64,000 nt of DNA from Strigamia acuminata (taxonomy: Eukaryota; Arthropoda; Chilopoda; Geophilomorpha; Linotaeniidae), in NCBI GenBank assembly GCA_949358305.1, contig OX442317.1:11412186-11476185 (forward strand), written 5' to 3'. This document shows, in pieces, positions 10,919-20,975 of the stretch. Numbering within the stretch: the stretch's first letter is position 1; each line of letters starts with the position of its first letter. Position numbers and translations under genes: made by a program. The notes below the pieces were generated by a model. The model had not been told where the DNA came from. It searched no databases and saw only the letters and a list, made by a program, of their open reading frames with translations.

Positions 10919-13900
10919 TTACCGGAAAAAATGTTTGCATAAAAATTGCAAACGGGCAGGCGAGAAAAACTTAGTAAAAATATCGGCAGGATTTAAATCG
11001 CCGGAAATCTTTCGCAAAACAAAAACGCCCTCGGTAAGCCAATCCCGCAAAAAGAAATAGCGCACATCGATATGTTTCGTCCGACGATTCTCGATATCGT
11101 TCTTTGTGAAATAAATGGTGGATAACGAATCGGAAAACATCGTCGGAGTGGGCAAACGGAAGATTCGGGTCCGATCGATCGCGCCGTGGAGCCAAACGAT
11201 CTCCTTCGCGCCATCGAGAAGTGCCAAAAACTCGGCCTCCATGATGCTTAAAGCACAATAGCGCTGCTTACAGCAGCCCCAGGAGATGGGAACCCCGAAA
11301 ATCGAAATCGTAAATCCTCCGAAGCTCTTTCTTGTATCTCGGTCCGAGATCCAAGAAGCATCGGAGTGCCCTGACAGGATGTCCCCAGTGACCGCGGAAA
11401 GGCAAATCGAAAAATTCCGCGTGTTCTTAACGTACTGGAGAACCTGAAGAAGAAGGGCCACGTGCTTTGAGGTGAAGCACGTGTTGTACTGGGATAACAA
11501 GATCACCGGAAAGAGGATATCGGGGCGCGTGCGAGAAGCCAAAAACAGAAGCGACCCAATGAGAGAACGGTAAGGGAACTCGTCGTCGTTCAGCACACGT
11601 TCTCCCTCTCTAGCGCAATTAACCATTGTGCCAACGGTGATCGGGACCCGGCACAGACGCTCGGAGGAAATTCCGAAATCTTCCGCGATCCGATCAATAT
11701 AATCGCGTTGATGAATGGAAATATGTCCACCATCGCGATCAAACTGGACGCCTAACAGCTTCGATACCGGACCAAGATCTGTTATCGTGAAAAATCCACG
11801 AAGGGCCTTAACAGTTCGGTCTCTAGGACCGGGTCCTTTGGTGAATAACACCATGTCATCGACATAAACCAGGATGACGGCATCGTAAGTGTCGGAAATG
11901 AAAACGCCATTTACACCTAGAAGCTTGTGGAAATTAATCTCCAACAAGACTTCGACGAGACGAAAATTCCATTGTCGCCCGCTCTGATGAAGACCGTAAA
12001 GAGCCTTATGAAGCCTCCACACTTTCCCAGTGTTTTGAGGAGTTTCCCAGCCCCTGGGAATCCTCATGAAGATGGCTTCATCCAAGTTGCCATAAAGATA
12101 GGCACCCTTGACATCAAGGTGTGTGTCTAGCCAGCCAAGAACGACCACTAGAAGCACGAAAAATAGGCGAATCAAAACGTAATTGACCACGGGACTGAAA
12201 ACCTCGGAATAGTCAACTCCGTACTTCTGGCTGAAACCCTGAGCCACTAACATCGCCCTAAAACGGCGCACAATGCCTTCTGCATCACGCTTGATGTAGT
12301 AGACCCACTTATTCCCCACAATGTTTACATCAGGAGGAGGTTTTTCAACTTCCTCGTAAACACCTCGCTCACGAAAGAGATCAAGCTCTTCCTCCATGGC
12401 TTTCTGCCAATGGACACGGTCAGGGCTAGAAATAGCCTCCTTGTAGGTGCGAGGAACCTGGGCAAACAAGGAATGCGCGTACCGTGGTGGTTCGGTAGAA
12501 TAGCAATCCGCAAACGCTTCTTCTTCCGAAGTCGTAGGACTGCGTGGAAGAGAAACATTAGGATCTACCGGTGGGGGATCAACCATTTGAACTGGCACAT
12601 TTCGGGTGCTAAAGTCAAAGGAATCTCGATCGTATGCTAAACGATTGTCAACGCAATATCGCTCTACGTCGCCATGACTCCGCAATCTGGTACGATCCGG
12701 TGGGAAAAAATACACATCAGTGTGACCCATAGACGCACCAGACTGTCGAATCACCTCAGAACGAGTCCACTTGCCCCCCACAGCCGGAGAACCAGGCGGA
12801 GGCTGACGCAGTGGCGAGTGAACAGGAGGTGGAAGCAAAGGATGTGCTCTCAATGGGGGTGGCATAGCAATAGGTGAACCTGGAGGTGGAATTCCAGGAG
12901 GTGGAGGTCCAGGAGGTGGAAGTCCAGGAGGAGGCGGAGGAGGAATTGTAGGTGGAGGAAGGCCACCAAGAGGAGGACGCGGAGGAAGTGGAGGAGGAAT
13001 TGGGTCAGAACCAAAATCCGGCTCGAGCTCCACCGATATCGCACCTTCATCAGTGATCTCGGTGCCCTCATAAAAACGAGGATGTCCCCACATGCATTCC
13101 TCATCGAAACGGACATGTTTCGACTCGAAAACCTCTCTGCGCCTAGGGCACCACACGCGATAACCCCGCGTGCGAAAAGCATAGCCAACCACGACGCCAG
13201 TCCAGGCTCGGGATTCAAATTTCGAACCGCGGACTTGCTTCGGGATGTGCACGAAACACCGTGACCCAATCACCCTAAGGTGTTTGAGTGGAACAGTCTT
13301 GCCATACCACAGGCAATAGGGGACAAGATTGTTCAGTGACTTATGTGGGAAGCGGTTCTTCAAATAAATCATAGTAACCGCGAGCTCAGCCCACAGCACT
13401 CGAGGCAAAGACGTCGACAAAAAGAAAGAACGCACGCCCTCAAGTAAGGTGCGGTTAAGGCGTTCCGCGACGCCATTCTGCTCGGGTGTATACACATTCG
13501 TGCGCTGTGCTTTGATGCCGCGCTGGAGTAGGAAATTTTCGAAATTTTTGGAACAAAATTCCATGCCATTATCAGTCCTGACTGCTTTAATGCAGCCAGC
13601 CCCCCATAAAACCTCCATCCGAGCATGGAATAGCTTAAAAACCTCGAAAACTTCCCCCTTCGTTTTCATGGGCACAACAAAGGAGTAACGGGAAAAGTCG
13701 TCTACGATCGTCAGCAAATAACGAGCGCCACCGATGGATGTGGTATTCGAATGACCCCAAACATCCATATGAAGCAAATCTAAAGGCTTCTTGGAAGAAA
13801 TACCTTCCTTAATGCTTGGAAATGAAGCACGGGTGGATTTGGCGCGGGCACACACAGCACATGCTGGCAATGCGGAAGTAGAAATTTCTATTCCGGATGC

Positions 13901-15436
13901 ATTCGGAGATTTCGCCAAGTGACGAATACCATCGGCATTAAAATGCCCAAATCTCCGGTGCCAAAGCTCCAAATCAGACAACTTTCCCTTCGGGGGTTTG
14001 GGAGAAGAGGTTGAAACAAGTTCCTCGGCAAAAGTAACATGCCGGCCAGGTGACTTCAAAGTCGACGCAGAAAGAACCTGTTTGGGAACTGGGGCGGATG
14101 TAGCCGTAGGAGGCGTCGCAGATGTAAGATCCGCGGGCAAAACATTCTGAAGGGAATATAAATCACCCTTCAGTTTGGCCGTCAAAAGAAATTGTTTGGC
14201 TTTATCATTAGGGTGATAAATGGACATAACACCATTCGCGGCTGCCAAATGCAGTCCGGCACGATCGATCTTCGATAGGCTTACCAAATTACGCGAGAAA
14301 GCAGGGGCATGCAAAACATTATGCATAGTCACGGGAAAATTAGACCCCCCAGCGCCGCCACGGCCAACTCGCAACACCACATCTCCAATACCATCCACTC
14401 GAGAACGACCTTCACCTAAAATGATGAAATAATTGGAGACCGGCTTGTAATTGGTGAAACGATCACGCACTGGACACACATGGTCGGAAGAACCCGAATC
14501 GATGAGCCACTCATTCGATGAAACTGAAGACACATTCGATTCCGATCGCGCGAAGAAATTGATCCCGGTCACCACATTCGAAGAAACAGTAGCCGTCTGC
14601 GAAGCACCACCACCGCGTCCACGCTTGCGGTTGCGCGAATTCGAGCGTCGACCACGATTGGCGGATGGAGCGGAAGAGGCAGCGCCTTGGACACGGGGTT
14701 TGGGGCACTTGTTCGCGTAGTGTCCCATTTCCTTGCAATTGAAACACTGAATTTGCGATAACGGCCGAAAAGGCTTATTCGGCGTACCCGAAGTCGAACT
14801 AGTAGACTGCAAACTAGTCGACGATTCCGAACTGGCACTCTTCATCTTTAAACGATTAAATTCCGAGAGAAGATGGTCGGTGACTGCCTTTAAGGTGAAA
14901 TCCGCCTTGGACCAATGGTAGATCGTTTGCACGGTCGCCTCATACGAATCGGGTAAAAAATCCAGAAGTTGATAGGCGACATCCGAATCCGAAAATTTGA
15001 CATCCAATTCAATCAAAACCGTACGGGCTTTGGTCACGCGGCTTACGAAGACTGACATATCTTCATTTGGAAGTAATCGCATCATGAGGAAATCACGGCG
15101 GAGTTTCGCAATTCGGGCAAGAGAAGTCGGTTGAAATGTGGCTTTCAACGCAACCCAGGCGTCGCGAGCGGTCTTCGCAGCGAGAACGATGTCCTGATAC
15201 TGCGGCTCAACAAATAGGCCAAGCAAAGCCTTGGCGCGTTTGGAGCGGTCATCGTGAAGTTGTTTCCTGGTCTCATCCCACGTATCATCCTTCACGGGAG
15301 GTTTTTCGTCAATAAACTGGTCCACACCTTTCTCCAGTAATAAAAACTGGATATTTCTCGACCACGATTCGTAATTGTCCGAATTAAGTCGTGCAATGGA
15401 GAAATGATGCGTGGTTGCTTTGTCGGATTCAGCCAT
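10919..15436 (-). CDS. copia-1 Gag-Pol polyprotein, complete (1505 aa)
   Basis: A single-frame copia polyprotein. Order: Gag domain (residues about 1-200, UBN2-like), CCHC zinc knuckle C231-x2-C-x4-H-x4-C244, a basic linker, aspartic protease D-S-G at 313-315, integrase with a His/Cys zinc region and the D,D,E core, a long proline-rich linker, reverse transcriptase with YVDD near 1191, and RNase H at the C-terminus. It makes the virus-like particle and copies the element's RNA into DNA. The start ATG was chosen because it precedes the conserved Gag N-terminus and follows a long leader. No stops or frameshifts are seen. Unlike many retroelements there is no frameshift between gag and pol, as is usual for copia. 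Confidence 0.96.
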   Translation of the reverse strand: MAESDKATTHHFSIARLNSDNYESWSRNIQFLLLEKGVDQFIDEKPPVKDDTWDETRKQLHDDRSKRAKALLGLFVEPQYQDIVLAAKTARDAWVALKATFQPTSLARIAKLRRDFLMMRLLPNEDMSVFVSRVTKARTVLIELDVKFSDSDVAYQLLDFLPDSYEATVQTIYHWSKADFTLKAVTDHLLSEFNRLKMKSASSESSTSLQSTSSTSGTPNKPFRPLSQIQCFNCKEMGHYANKCPKPRVQGAASSAPSANRGRRSNSRNRKRGRGGGASQTATVSSNVVTGINFFARSESNVSSVSSNEWLIDSGSSDHVCPVRDRFTNYKPVSNYFIILGEGRSRVDGIGDVVLRVGRGGAGGSNFPVTMHNVLHAPAFSRNLVSLSKIDRAGLHLAAANGVMSIYHPNDKAKQFLLTAKLKGDLYSLQNVLPADLTSATPPTATSAPVPKQVLSASTLKSPGRHVTFAEELVSTSSPKPPKGKLSDLELWHRRFGHFNADGIRHLAKSPNASGIEISTSALPACAVCARAKSTRASFPSIKEGISSKKPLDLLHMDVWGHSNTTSIGGARYLLTIVDDFSRYSFVVPMKTKGEVFEVFKLFHARMEVLWGAGCIKAVRTDNGMEFCSKNFENFLLQRGIKAQRTNVYTPEQNGVAERLNRTLLEGVRSFFLSTSLPRVLWAELAVTMIYLKNRFPHKSLNNLVPYCLWYGKTVPLKHLRVIGSRCFVHIPKQVRGSKFESRAWTGVVVGYAFRTRGYRVWCPRRREVFESKHVRFDEECMWGHPRFYEGTEITDEGAISVELEPDFGSDPIPPPLPPRPPLGGLPPPTIPPPPPPGLPPPGPPPPGIPPPGSPIAMPPPLRAHPLLPPPVHSPLRQPPPGSPAVGGKWTRSEVIRQSGASMGHTDVYFFPPDRTRLRSHGDVERYCVDNRLAYDRDSFDFSTRNVPVQMVDPPPVDPNVSLPRSPTTSEEEAFADCYSTEPPRYAHSLFAQVPRTYKEAISSPDRVHWQKAMEEELDLFRERGVYEEVEKPPPDVNIVGNKWVYYIKRDAEGIVRRFRAMLVAQGFSQKYGVDYSEVFSPVVNYVLIRLFFVLLVVVLGWLDTHLDVKGAYLYGNLDEAIFMRIPRGWETPQNTGKVWRLHKALYGLHQSGRQWNFRLVEVLLEINFHKLLGVNGVFISDTYDAVILVYVDDMVLFTKGPGPRDRTVKALRGFFTITDLGPVSKLLGVQFDRDGGHISIHQRDYIDRIAEDFGISSERLCRVPITVGTMVNCAREGERVLNDDEFPYRSLIGSLLFLASRTRPDILFPVILLSQYNTCFTSKHVALLLQVLQYVKNTRNFSICLSAVTGDILSGHSDASWISDRDTRKSFGGFTISIFGVPISWGCCKQRYCALSIMEAEFLALLDGAKEIVWLHGAIDRTRIFRLPTPTMFSDSLSTIYFTKNDIENRRTKHIDVRYFFLRDWLTEGVFVLRKISGDLNPADIFTKFFSPARLQFLCKHFFR

Positions 15437-16764
15437 TTCGAAGAGCGGTAATGAAGAGCGGTGTCACTTTGAGAAATGTCAACCGTGGCAAAGAAAAATG
15501 CAATTACGCGCTGGGAACCGATGACGATGTTCGAGGCGGATATCCAACGAATGGGCTATACAGGTTACTAGTTAACCCGTCTAAACAATGGCCGTTTAGG
15601 AGTTGTCGGGAATTAACGGCCCTGTGGCCCCCGGATACCCCACTGTCGGGCACGGCAAAATAAATACAATGGTCAAAGTGCAATGACCAAGGCAAGGAAT
15701 CAAATCTGCAAAAATAATTAAATTCTTGCAGAATTAATCCCAGGATCCTACACAGGGTCCCCCAAAAGTTTCACAAAGTTTCACGACTGGGAAGGCGAAA
15801 AATATGAAAATAAGAAAACAAAAGAGGCGAATTAAACAAAATTCGCAGGAGATTCTCTGTTGCGCACACCGGGGTGCGAAAATCCTTCGAAATCGTTGAA
15901 AATCCTCGGCAATCGTCAGCCGCTTCGCACACGTCGTGCGGGAATAATCCAACGAAAAACAGCTAGAAAAATAGATGAAAACATTAGAAATAAGTTCACA
16001 AATGTTCGTGTGCTGGAAAATTGTCGAAAAGTTCAAAAAATCGTCGTACACGGCGCCTCGTGTTCGTATTGCGAACGAACACGGAAAAATGACGAAAAAT
16101 CGACGATAAACACTCAAAATAAATTCTACAGTACTCACAACTGCTTGTGAAAACAAGCAAACAATCCAATATTAACATAATACAGACGAAAATCTGCAAA
16201 AACACAGGCGAAGAGCACAAAATCCGTGATGAAATCCTCGCTAACGACGATCTGCACCGTGCGCGCAGAAATGCAGCACATTCGGGACGAAAATCGGCGC
16301 AAAAACTCGGTGAAACTCACGGAAAACCACTCGAAAACATCCTGTGGAGTTGCACACACACTGCTGGTGGTCCACTGAACTCGTAGGCACCGCAAAAAAT
16401 TCGAAAATCCCTCGAATTAGGTGGCGAAAATCATCGCAAACTCGGCGCATCGCGATTGGGCGCGTCTGCGGTGATCATCGGCGAAAATCGACGGAATTAA
16501 ATTCCAAAAAGTACTCACAATGCTTCAACTACACTAGCACAACACCCACGAAAATTAGCAGCGCTGAAATCCGTTGCAAATTGTCGAAAAACCATCAAAA
16601 TCAGCGGGCGAGCGGCGTGAAGAAACAAGGTCGGCCATTTTGGATTGGAGTGAGCAATCGATGATAAGTGGCGAGCAGCAACGTCCCGGACGAAATTTGA
16701 CGGGAAAAACGATGTTGGCAACTCTCAAAAGCAACAAATTTGAACTCACAGTGATGGAATACAC
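15437..16764 (-). other. Long 5' leader of copia-1
   Basis: About 1.33 kb between the primer site and the polyprotein start. It is rich in CG-containing words (AATCGTC, CGAAAA), with no long frame on the element's strand that resembles a protein. It presumably contains packaging and dimerisation signals; that is inference from position. Confidence 0.6.
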
Positions 16765-16768
16765 CTTA

Positions 16769-16782
16769 ATCCTCTGCTACCA
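16769..16782 (-). other. Primer binding site, initiator tRNA-Met
   Basis: The plus strand reads ATCCTCTGCTACCA directly next to the 5' LTR, identical to the 3' end of animal initiator tRNA-Met including CCA. On the element's strand the site starts TGGTAGCAGAGG. It primes minus-strand DNA synthesis. Confidence 0.9.
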
Positions 16783-17094
16783 TGTAGATTGTCCATAAAT
16801 AAAGAGGCAAAAGTGTAGAAATCCATAGCTGCTTTATTAAGCACACTCATCATTGTGGTGAAAAGCAGGAAAACGTAAGTAATAACAAAGGCAATGATAA
16901 AATGAGATACATAATCGGGCAGAACTAAAACCCGATAAACGAAATCTATACAAAACAAAAGCACAAGTACGGGATCTCATTTGATCCAATCAAAAACGAT
17001 GTCTACAAAGTAATAGACAGATAAATATCAAACATTAATGTAAACATCGATAATAAACATTAAATCAGTAATCTCGGGGAACAAAAAGCCAACA
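16783..17094 (-). repeat. 5' LTR of copia-1 copy B
   Basis: 312 bp, identical to 10439-10750. Holds the promoter and polyadenylation signal (TTTATT on the plus strand near 16830). Followed by TSD TTATT at 17095-17099. Confidence 0.95.
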
Positions 17095-18130
17095 TTATTG
17101 ACGACCGAAGTACGAACTGCGAAATCGTTTCCACGATTGAGAAATTAAACTCTAGGCGTCTTCCTTGGGTAGATTTTATTCTGTTTTGTGTCTGTCTGGT
17201 ACCGATCACCCACCCATCTCCGATCATCGGGCACCTATAAGCGATAAACGCTCCCCTCCACGCTTGGCATGTCGCGCCTCGACAGTTTGCGGATCGAACC
17301 TGAATTCGAATCCGAATTTTGCGTTCTCTTTATCGTTTCAACGTTACGAGGGTTTCTTTTTATCAAAAACGATTACATTTTCAATTCTCGTCGGTAATTA
17401 ACTGCGTTCCGGGCACTTTGCGGACGTTTATCCACGTTGACAAACATCATCGTCGACGCCCAATTCGAAAACTCGTGTCACACTCACCCGCATCGCATCA
17501 CTCGCGTCATCGCGTGTGGGAACGCGCGTATCGAAAACAACGTTGTGGGAGCTTGGATTTATTTTGGAACAATTTGTCGGGGCTGTCGGCGCGCATCGGT
17601 CGCCAACTGCCCCGTGTTCTCCGACGAACCCACTTTGGAGTGTTTTTCGACGAACCAGGGAGTGTTCGTGGCGGAGCAGAACAACCGTATCAAATCGATT
17701 CAGGAAATTGTGACCGAAACCCTCGGATCTCCATGATGGCTCGAAGCGAACGAATTCAAAGTGTCTGCAAACTCGTCGAACGCGATTATACAAACTCGCA
17801 TCGCCTACGATGGTGCAACGTGTACCGCGAGTTGAAATTTAAATCGTAAACCGATCGGAGCGTTCGCGATCTTCGTTTCGGACAACACCCAGTTCTATAA
17901 TCTAATTAATCGTTGGGACACTCGACGTGGAATCGGTTCCACCGTCGATAAATCAATTTCTATATTTCGAGGATTTTTATTTAACTCCGCGCGAGCGTCT
18001 GTGTGATGTAATTTCTCACAACCGCCACGCCATCTGGCGTAACCCGTGTCTCATTTGCATCCAAATCAAGTTCAGACACGATACAAGACTGTTTTCCGCG
18101 TCTCGTTGGCGTTCCTCGCAACATTGAACC
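17095..18130. repeat. Host tandem repeat unit U2 (remainder) and U3 (partial)
   Basis: Continues the unit cut at 10438. It aligns by eye with 61620-62690 over about 1 kb: GCACCTATAAGCGATAAACG, TTTATCGTTTCAACG, GGACGTTTATCCACGTTG, the hairpin at 17579-17612, and TCGGATCTCCATGATGGCTC. The 17640-17900 part matches 19530-19800 at high identity. U3 (from about 17890) carries TAATCTAATTAATCGTTGGG and runs up to the first exon of the gene at 18131. Frames open here in one copy are broken in others, so I treat it as non-coding. Confidence 0.72.
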
Positions 18131-18674
18131 ATGTTCCAGGTAATTCCAGGAACAGATACGAATTGTTTCGTATAATTTTTAATCTAAAACTTCTCTTATT
18201 CAGCCGAAACCGCTTGAACCCACGAACGAACATCCCTTGCTCAAGGTGAAGATAGGGAATCTCGCGCGTAATGCCCTGGTAATCGAGTGGTCGCGCTTCT
18301 GCGTCATCGACGAACGTTTATTCGAAGAAACGGGCTACCCTCGGGACAGTATCCGCGAACTAGACGACGACGACGATAGACACCGGTACCTAAAAAACAT
18401 CGTTGGTGACCATTTCCAAATAATTGGACAGATCAAGATGAACGTCGAGTGGGTGAATCGAGGCACCGAAACCAACTTCATCGTCGTGACGAAAGAAAGA
18501 ACTCTCGTCTTGGGGATGCGTTTCCTTTGGGACTCGAATATGTCTTGCGCGCAGTTTGATCGATTCTTCAAAGACGGTAAACTTGGCGTCACCATCCCAT
18601 TCGAGTATGGATTTGTTCCATGGACAAATTTGTACTTTGTCGAATATCCAGATAAAATGTACAAGTGTCAATAA
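18131..18674 (+). CDS. Small two-exon protein with degenerate retropepsin-like fold
   Basis: Model: exon 1 is 18131-18139 (ATGTTCCAG), intron 18140-18203 (GTAATTCC...TTATTCAG), exon 2 is 18204-18674; the phase is zero and the frame is kept. 159 aa. The body follows the retropepsin pattern: a K-V-x-I-G-N strand, then A-L-V-I-E-W-S where active proteases have A-L-I-D-T/S-G, then G-Q-I-K-M-N-V, F-I-V-V, and L-V-L-G-M-R-F-L matching the usual I-L-G-x-D-F-L. The catalytic D-T/S-G is absent (I30-E31-W32), so it should not cleave protein. It could be a domesticated remnant of a retroelement protease used as a binding module. AATAAA overlaps the stop (18670-18675), another follows at about 18729. The intron is only 64 bp. 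The retropepsin call is pattern recognition, not an alignment. Confidence 0.6.
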
Positions 18675-18886
18675 ATGGCAATTCTATGTGTGAATGGGGT
18701 AAAAAAATGTGGGAAAAAAATGTTATACAAATAAATAACTGTCGTTTTCGCGTAACTTTTTCGATTTAATATTTGATATTGTCGCCGCGGTGGGCGTTAT
18801 TCCACCATATAATCGTCGCTTCAATGTATCGTTGTTTCATCGTTTCGTTTTATTCCGTTTTATTTGTTTATTTGTTTTTATTTTTA

Positions 18887-18919
<33 letters not shown>

Positions 18920-19129
18920 TTTTTTTATAACATTCTGCAAACTGTAGAAACTGTAAAAACTTTAAATATAGATATTTTAGTGAACAGCGAGTTTGTTTTT
19001 ATTTTAGACTAGATGGGATACCTGGGTCGAAACGAATTAGGTCGAAACGGGATTTCGACTTTAGTCATTTCGACCTTAGTATGGAATCTCGGGTGCTCAT
19101 AGTATTCGAAAATTAAGTAAAGTAAAGTA
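18675..19129. other. AT-rich spacer, no gene seen
   Basis: 3' flank of the preceding gene, then a TTTA/T-rich stretch (18860-18930) and a short GTAAA repeat at about 19116-19132. A run of GTCGAAAC / TTTCGAC words at 19025-19075 forms short inverted repeats. Nothing coding is supported. Confidence 0.6.
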
Positions 19130-20080
19130 AAGTTTAGTCATCTTCTTTGGATATTTTTTTTACTCCGTTTGGCGTCTTGCGCGCGCGCTTGTTTGCTCCC
19201 TTCTCCCTTCTCCGCCTCGAATTTCGTCCCCGGTCGGTCGTTTTCACCCGACACCCAAAAGTCCAATCCCGACGAACGGATCCACGAATTCCGTCGTGAA
19301 ATCGCGAACACGTCGTCAACGCACAGGCCACGCGCGTATCACGAGGAACAAATAAATAAACAATTAAATGGGTGTTTTTGCACAATTATTTGATATAAAC
19401 ACGCTTTATAGGTGTGTCTGTCTGTGGGCTTATTTTGGAACAAGTTGTTGGGGCTGCCGACACTCGTCGGTGCCAGCTGCCCCGCATTCACCGTAGGTGA
19501 GGCGCTCGTTGCCGCAATGGTCGCCGGAATGTTCGTGGTGGAGCAGAACACCCGTGGGTGGGAAATACCGTTTCAAATCGATTCAGGAAATTTCGACCGA
19601 AACCCTCGGATCTCCATGATGGCTCGAAGCGAACGAATTCAAAGTGTCTGCAAACCCGTCGAACGCGATTATACAAACTCACATCGTCTACGATGGTGCA
19701 ACGTGTACTGCGAGTTAAAATTAAAATGGTAAACCGATCGGGGCGTTCGCGATCTTCGACTCAGACGGCACCCAATTCGATAATCTAATTAATCGTTGGG
19801 GCACTCGTCGTGGAATTAGTTCCACTGTCGATAAATCGATTTATATATTTCAAGGACTTTTATTCAACTCCGCTCGAGCGTTTGTGCGCAGGACTTTGTA
19901 CCTGGTCACGTGGCCTGTAATGTAATTTCCCAGAACCGCCACGCCACCCGACGTAAGCCGTGCCCTTCGATGGACGCCAAAGTGTCCATTCGATGCGGAT
20001 TTTTGCGTTTCCCGCGTTAAAAGGTGTCCTATAAATTCCGAAACCAAGTTAATCTTGATTTACTTGTCTACGTGGATCTC
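19130..20080. repeat. Host tandem repeat units U4 and U5 (partial)
   Basis: U4 starts CATCTTCTTTGGATATTTTT, matching 9649 on. It carries TTTTTGCACAATTATTTG (also at 9870), TTATTTTGGAACAAG (19429) with a perfect inner stem CCGAC/GTCGG at 19457-19470, and the stretch 19530-19800 nearly identical to 17640-17900. U5 starts at GATAATCTAATTAATCG (19780) and fades after about 20050. Confidence 0.72.
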
Positions 20081-20218
20081 CCCATATATTTTGTTTTCCA
20101 ATTTCAATGTGGAAAAGTTTGTCGGTTGCAATTTTTCTCGCGCGCACGGCAATCACGAAAAAATCTCCGACGGTAGCGCACTCTGACGGTAATTGTTTTA
20201 AATTTAAAAAAAAAAAAA

Positions 20219-20219
20219 T

Positions 20220-20262
<43 letters not shown>
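20219..20262. repeat. (GATA)n microsatellite
   Basis: About eleven tandem TAGA/GATA units. The surrounding 20081-20748 is AT-rich with poly(A) runs and AAATA repeats; no gene is supported there, apart from its possible role as the 3' UTR of the minus-strand gene ending at 20749. Confidence 0.9.
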
Positions 20263-20748
20263 GATAAAAATTAAAACAAAATAAAGAAGGGTTGAATTTC
20301 TCGGACCTTGCGAGAGGGTACGACTAATAGTTTATACCATCATCATTGTCGCCCAGCAGTCGGTCAGTCTCTTTCTTTCCTTTTTTTGTCCACGGCTCCA
20401 TGCGGCAGGTAGTCCTGCCCACTCGACCACTCTGGGTCGATTATAAATTGTGCTAAAATATAGAAAAGAAGAGAAACAGATAAATAAATAAAATAAATAA
20501 AATAAAGACGTATATTTAATCACCCGATGAGATGTTTTTTTTTTACAATGAGAAACAAAATATACGCAATATGAACAAACAATACGAGACAATGAGATGG
20601 TGGATTGTTGTTTTTGTCCCATAAGAGTTGTGTCACATCTTTGACAATTGAAAAAAAAAATAAATAAATGAATAAATAAAATTAAAAACCAAAACAAAAA
20701 CTAAATAAAACAAACAAACAAACGAGAGTGGGAATAAACCGTCTCCTC

Positions 20749-20970
20749 TTATAATTCCATCGAAAGATCGGAACCACCAATTGCCTCTTCAGCGCCTTCG
20801 TCATCATCGTCGTCAACGACATTCTCTATCCAACCCATCGTTCCCTTTATCGCCTTCCACCATTTTCCCTCTGCTTCTTCAAATGTTTTCTCAAATTCCT
20901 CCATCGTCGCCTTCACCATTTTCTTGAGTCTTTGTTCCGTCCTGTCTATCAACTCCTCAATTCTCTCCTC
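20749..20970 (-). pseudogene. 3' part of coiled-coil host gene disrupted by the gypsy element
   Basis: 73 codons plus stop that continue, in frame, the exon ending at 57366 on the far side of the retrotransposon; the TSD TAGTC is shared by both ends. The sequence is a charged heptad-like helix (EERIEELIDRTEQRLKK), then a W-rich stretch, then an acidic tail with five Asp in a row. Together with 57366-57733 it encodes a 161-residue protein. I do not recognise the family; an apolipophorin-like or other amphipathic helical protein is possible. The insertion separates the two halves by 36.4 kb, so this allele should be null unless the element is spliced out. Confidence 0.72.
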
Positions 20971-20975
20971 TAGTC
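20971..20975. repeat. Target-site duplication TAGTC (left) of the gypsy element
   Basis: TAGTC next to the left LTR, repeated at 57366-57370 next to the right LTR. It falls inside the disrupted coiled-coil exon. Confidence 0.9.

Larger units (their letters stand above)
10439..17094 (-). mobile_element. Complete Ty1/copia retrotransposon copia-1, copy B
   Basis: A 6656-bp element on the minus strand with two identical 312-bp LTRs (TG...CA), a 5-bp TSD, an initiator-Met tRNA primer site, one uninterrupted 1505-codon gag-pol frame and a polypurine tract (10751-10764 on the plus strand reads AGAGCCCCCC). Identical LTRs and an open polyprotein point to very recent insertion; it may be active. It inserted into a host tandem repeat unit. 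Confidence 0.97.

Noticed and set aside
17319-17849. 176-codon frame in the host tandem repeat
   Set aside because: Not conserved in the homologous units at 19.1-19.8 kb and 61.6-62.6 kb, where stops and indels break it.
20332-20697. Hydrophobic 121-codon frame
   Set aside because: Translation of AT-rich simple sequence; poly-Phe/Ile without a credible signal or TM pattern.
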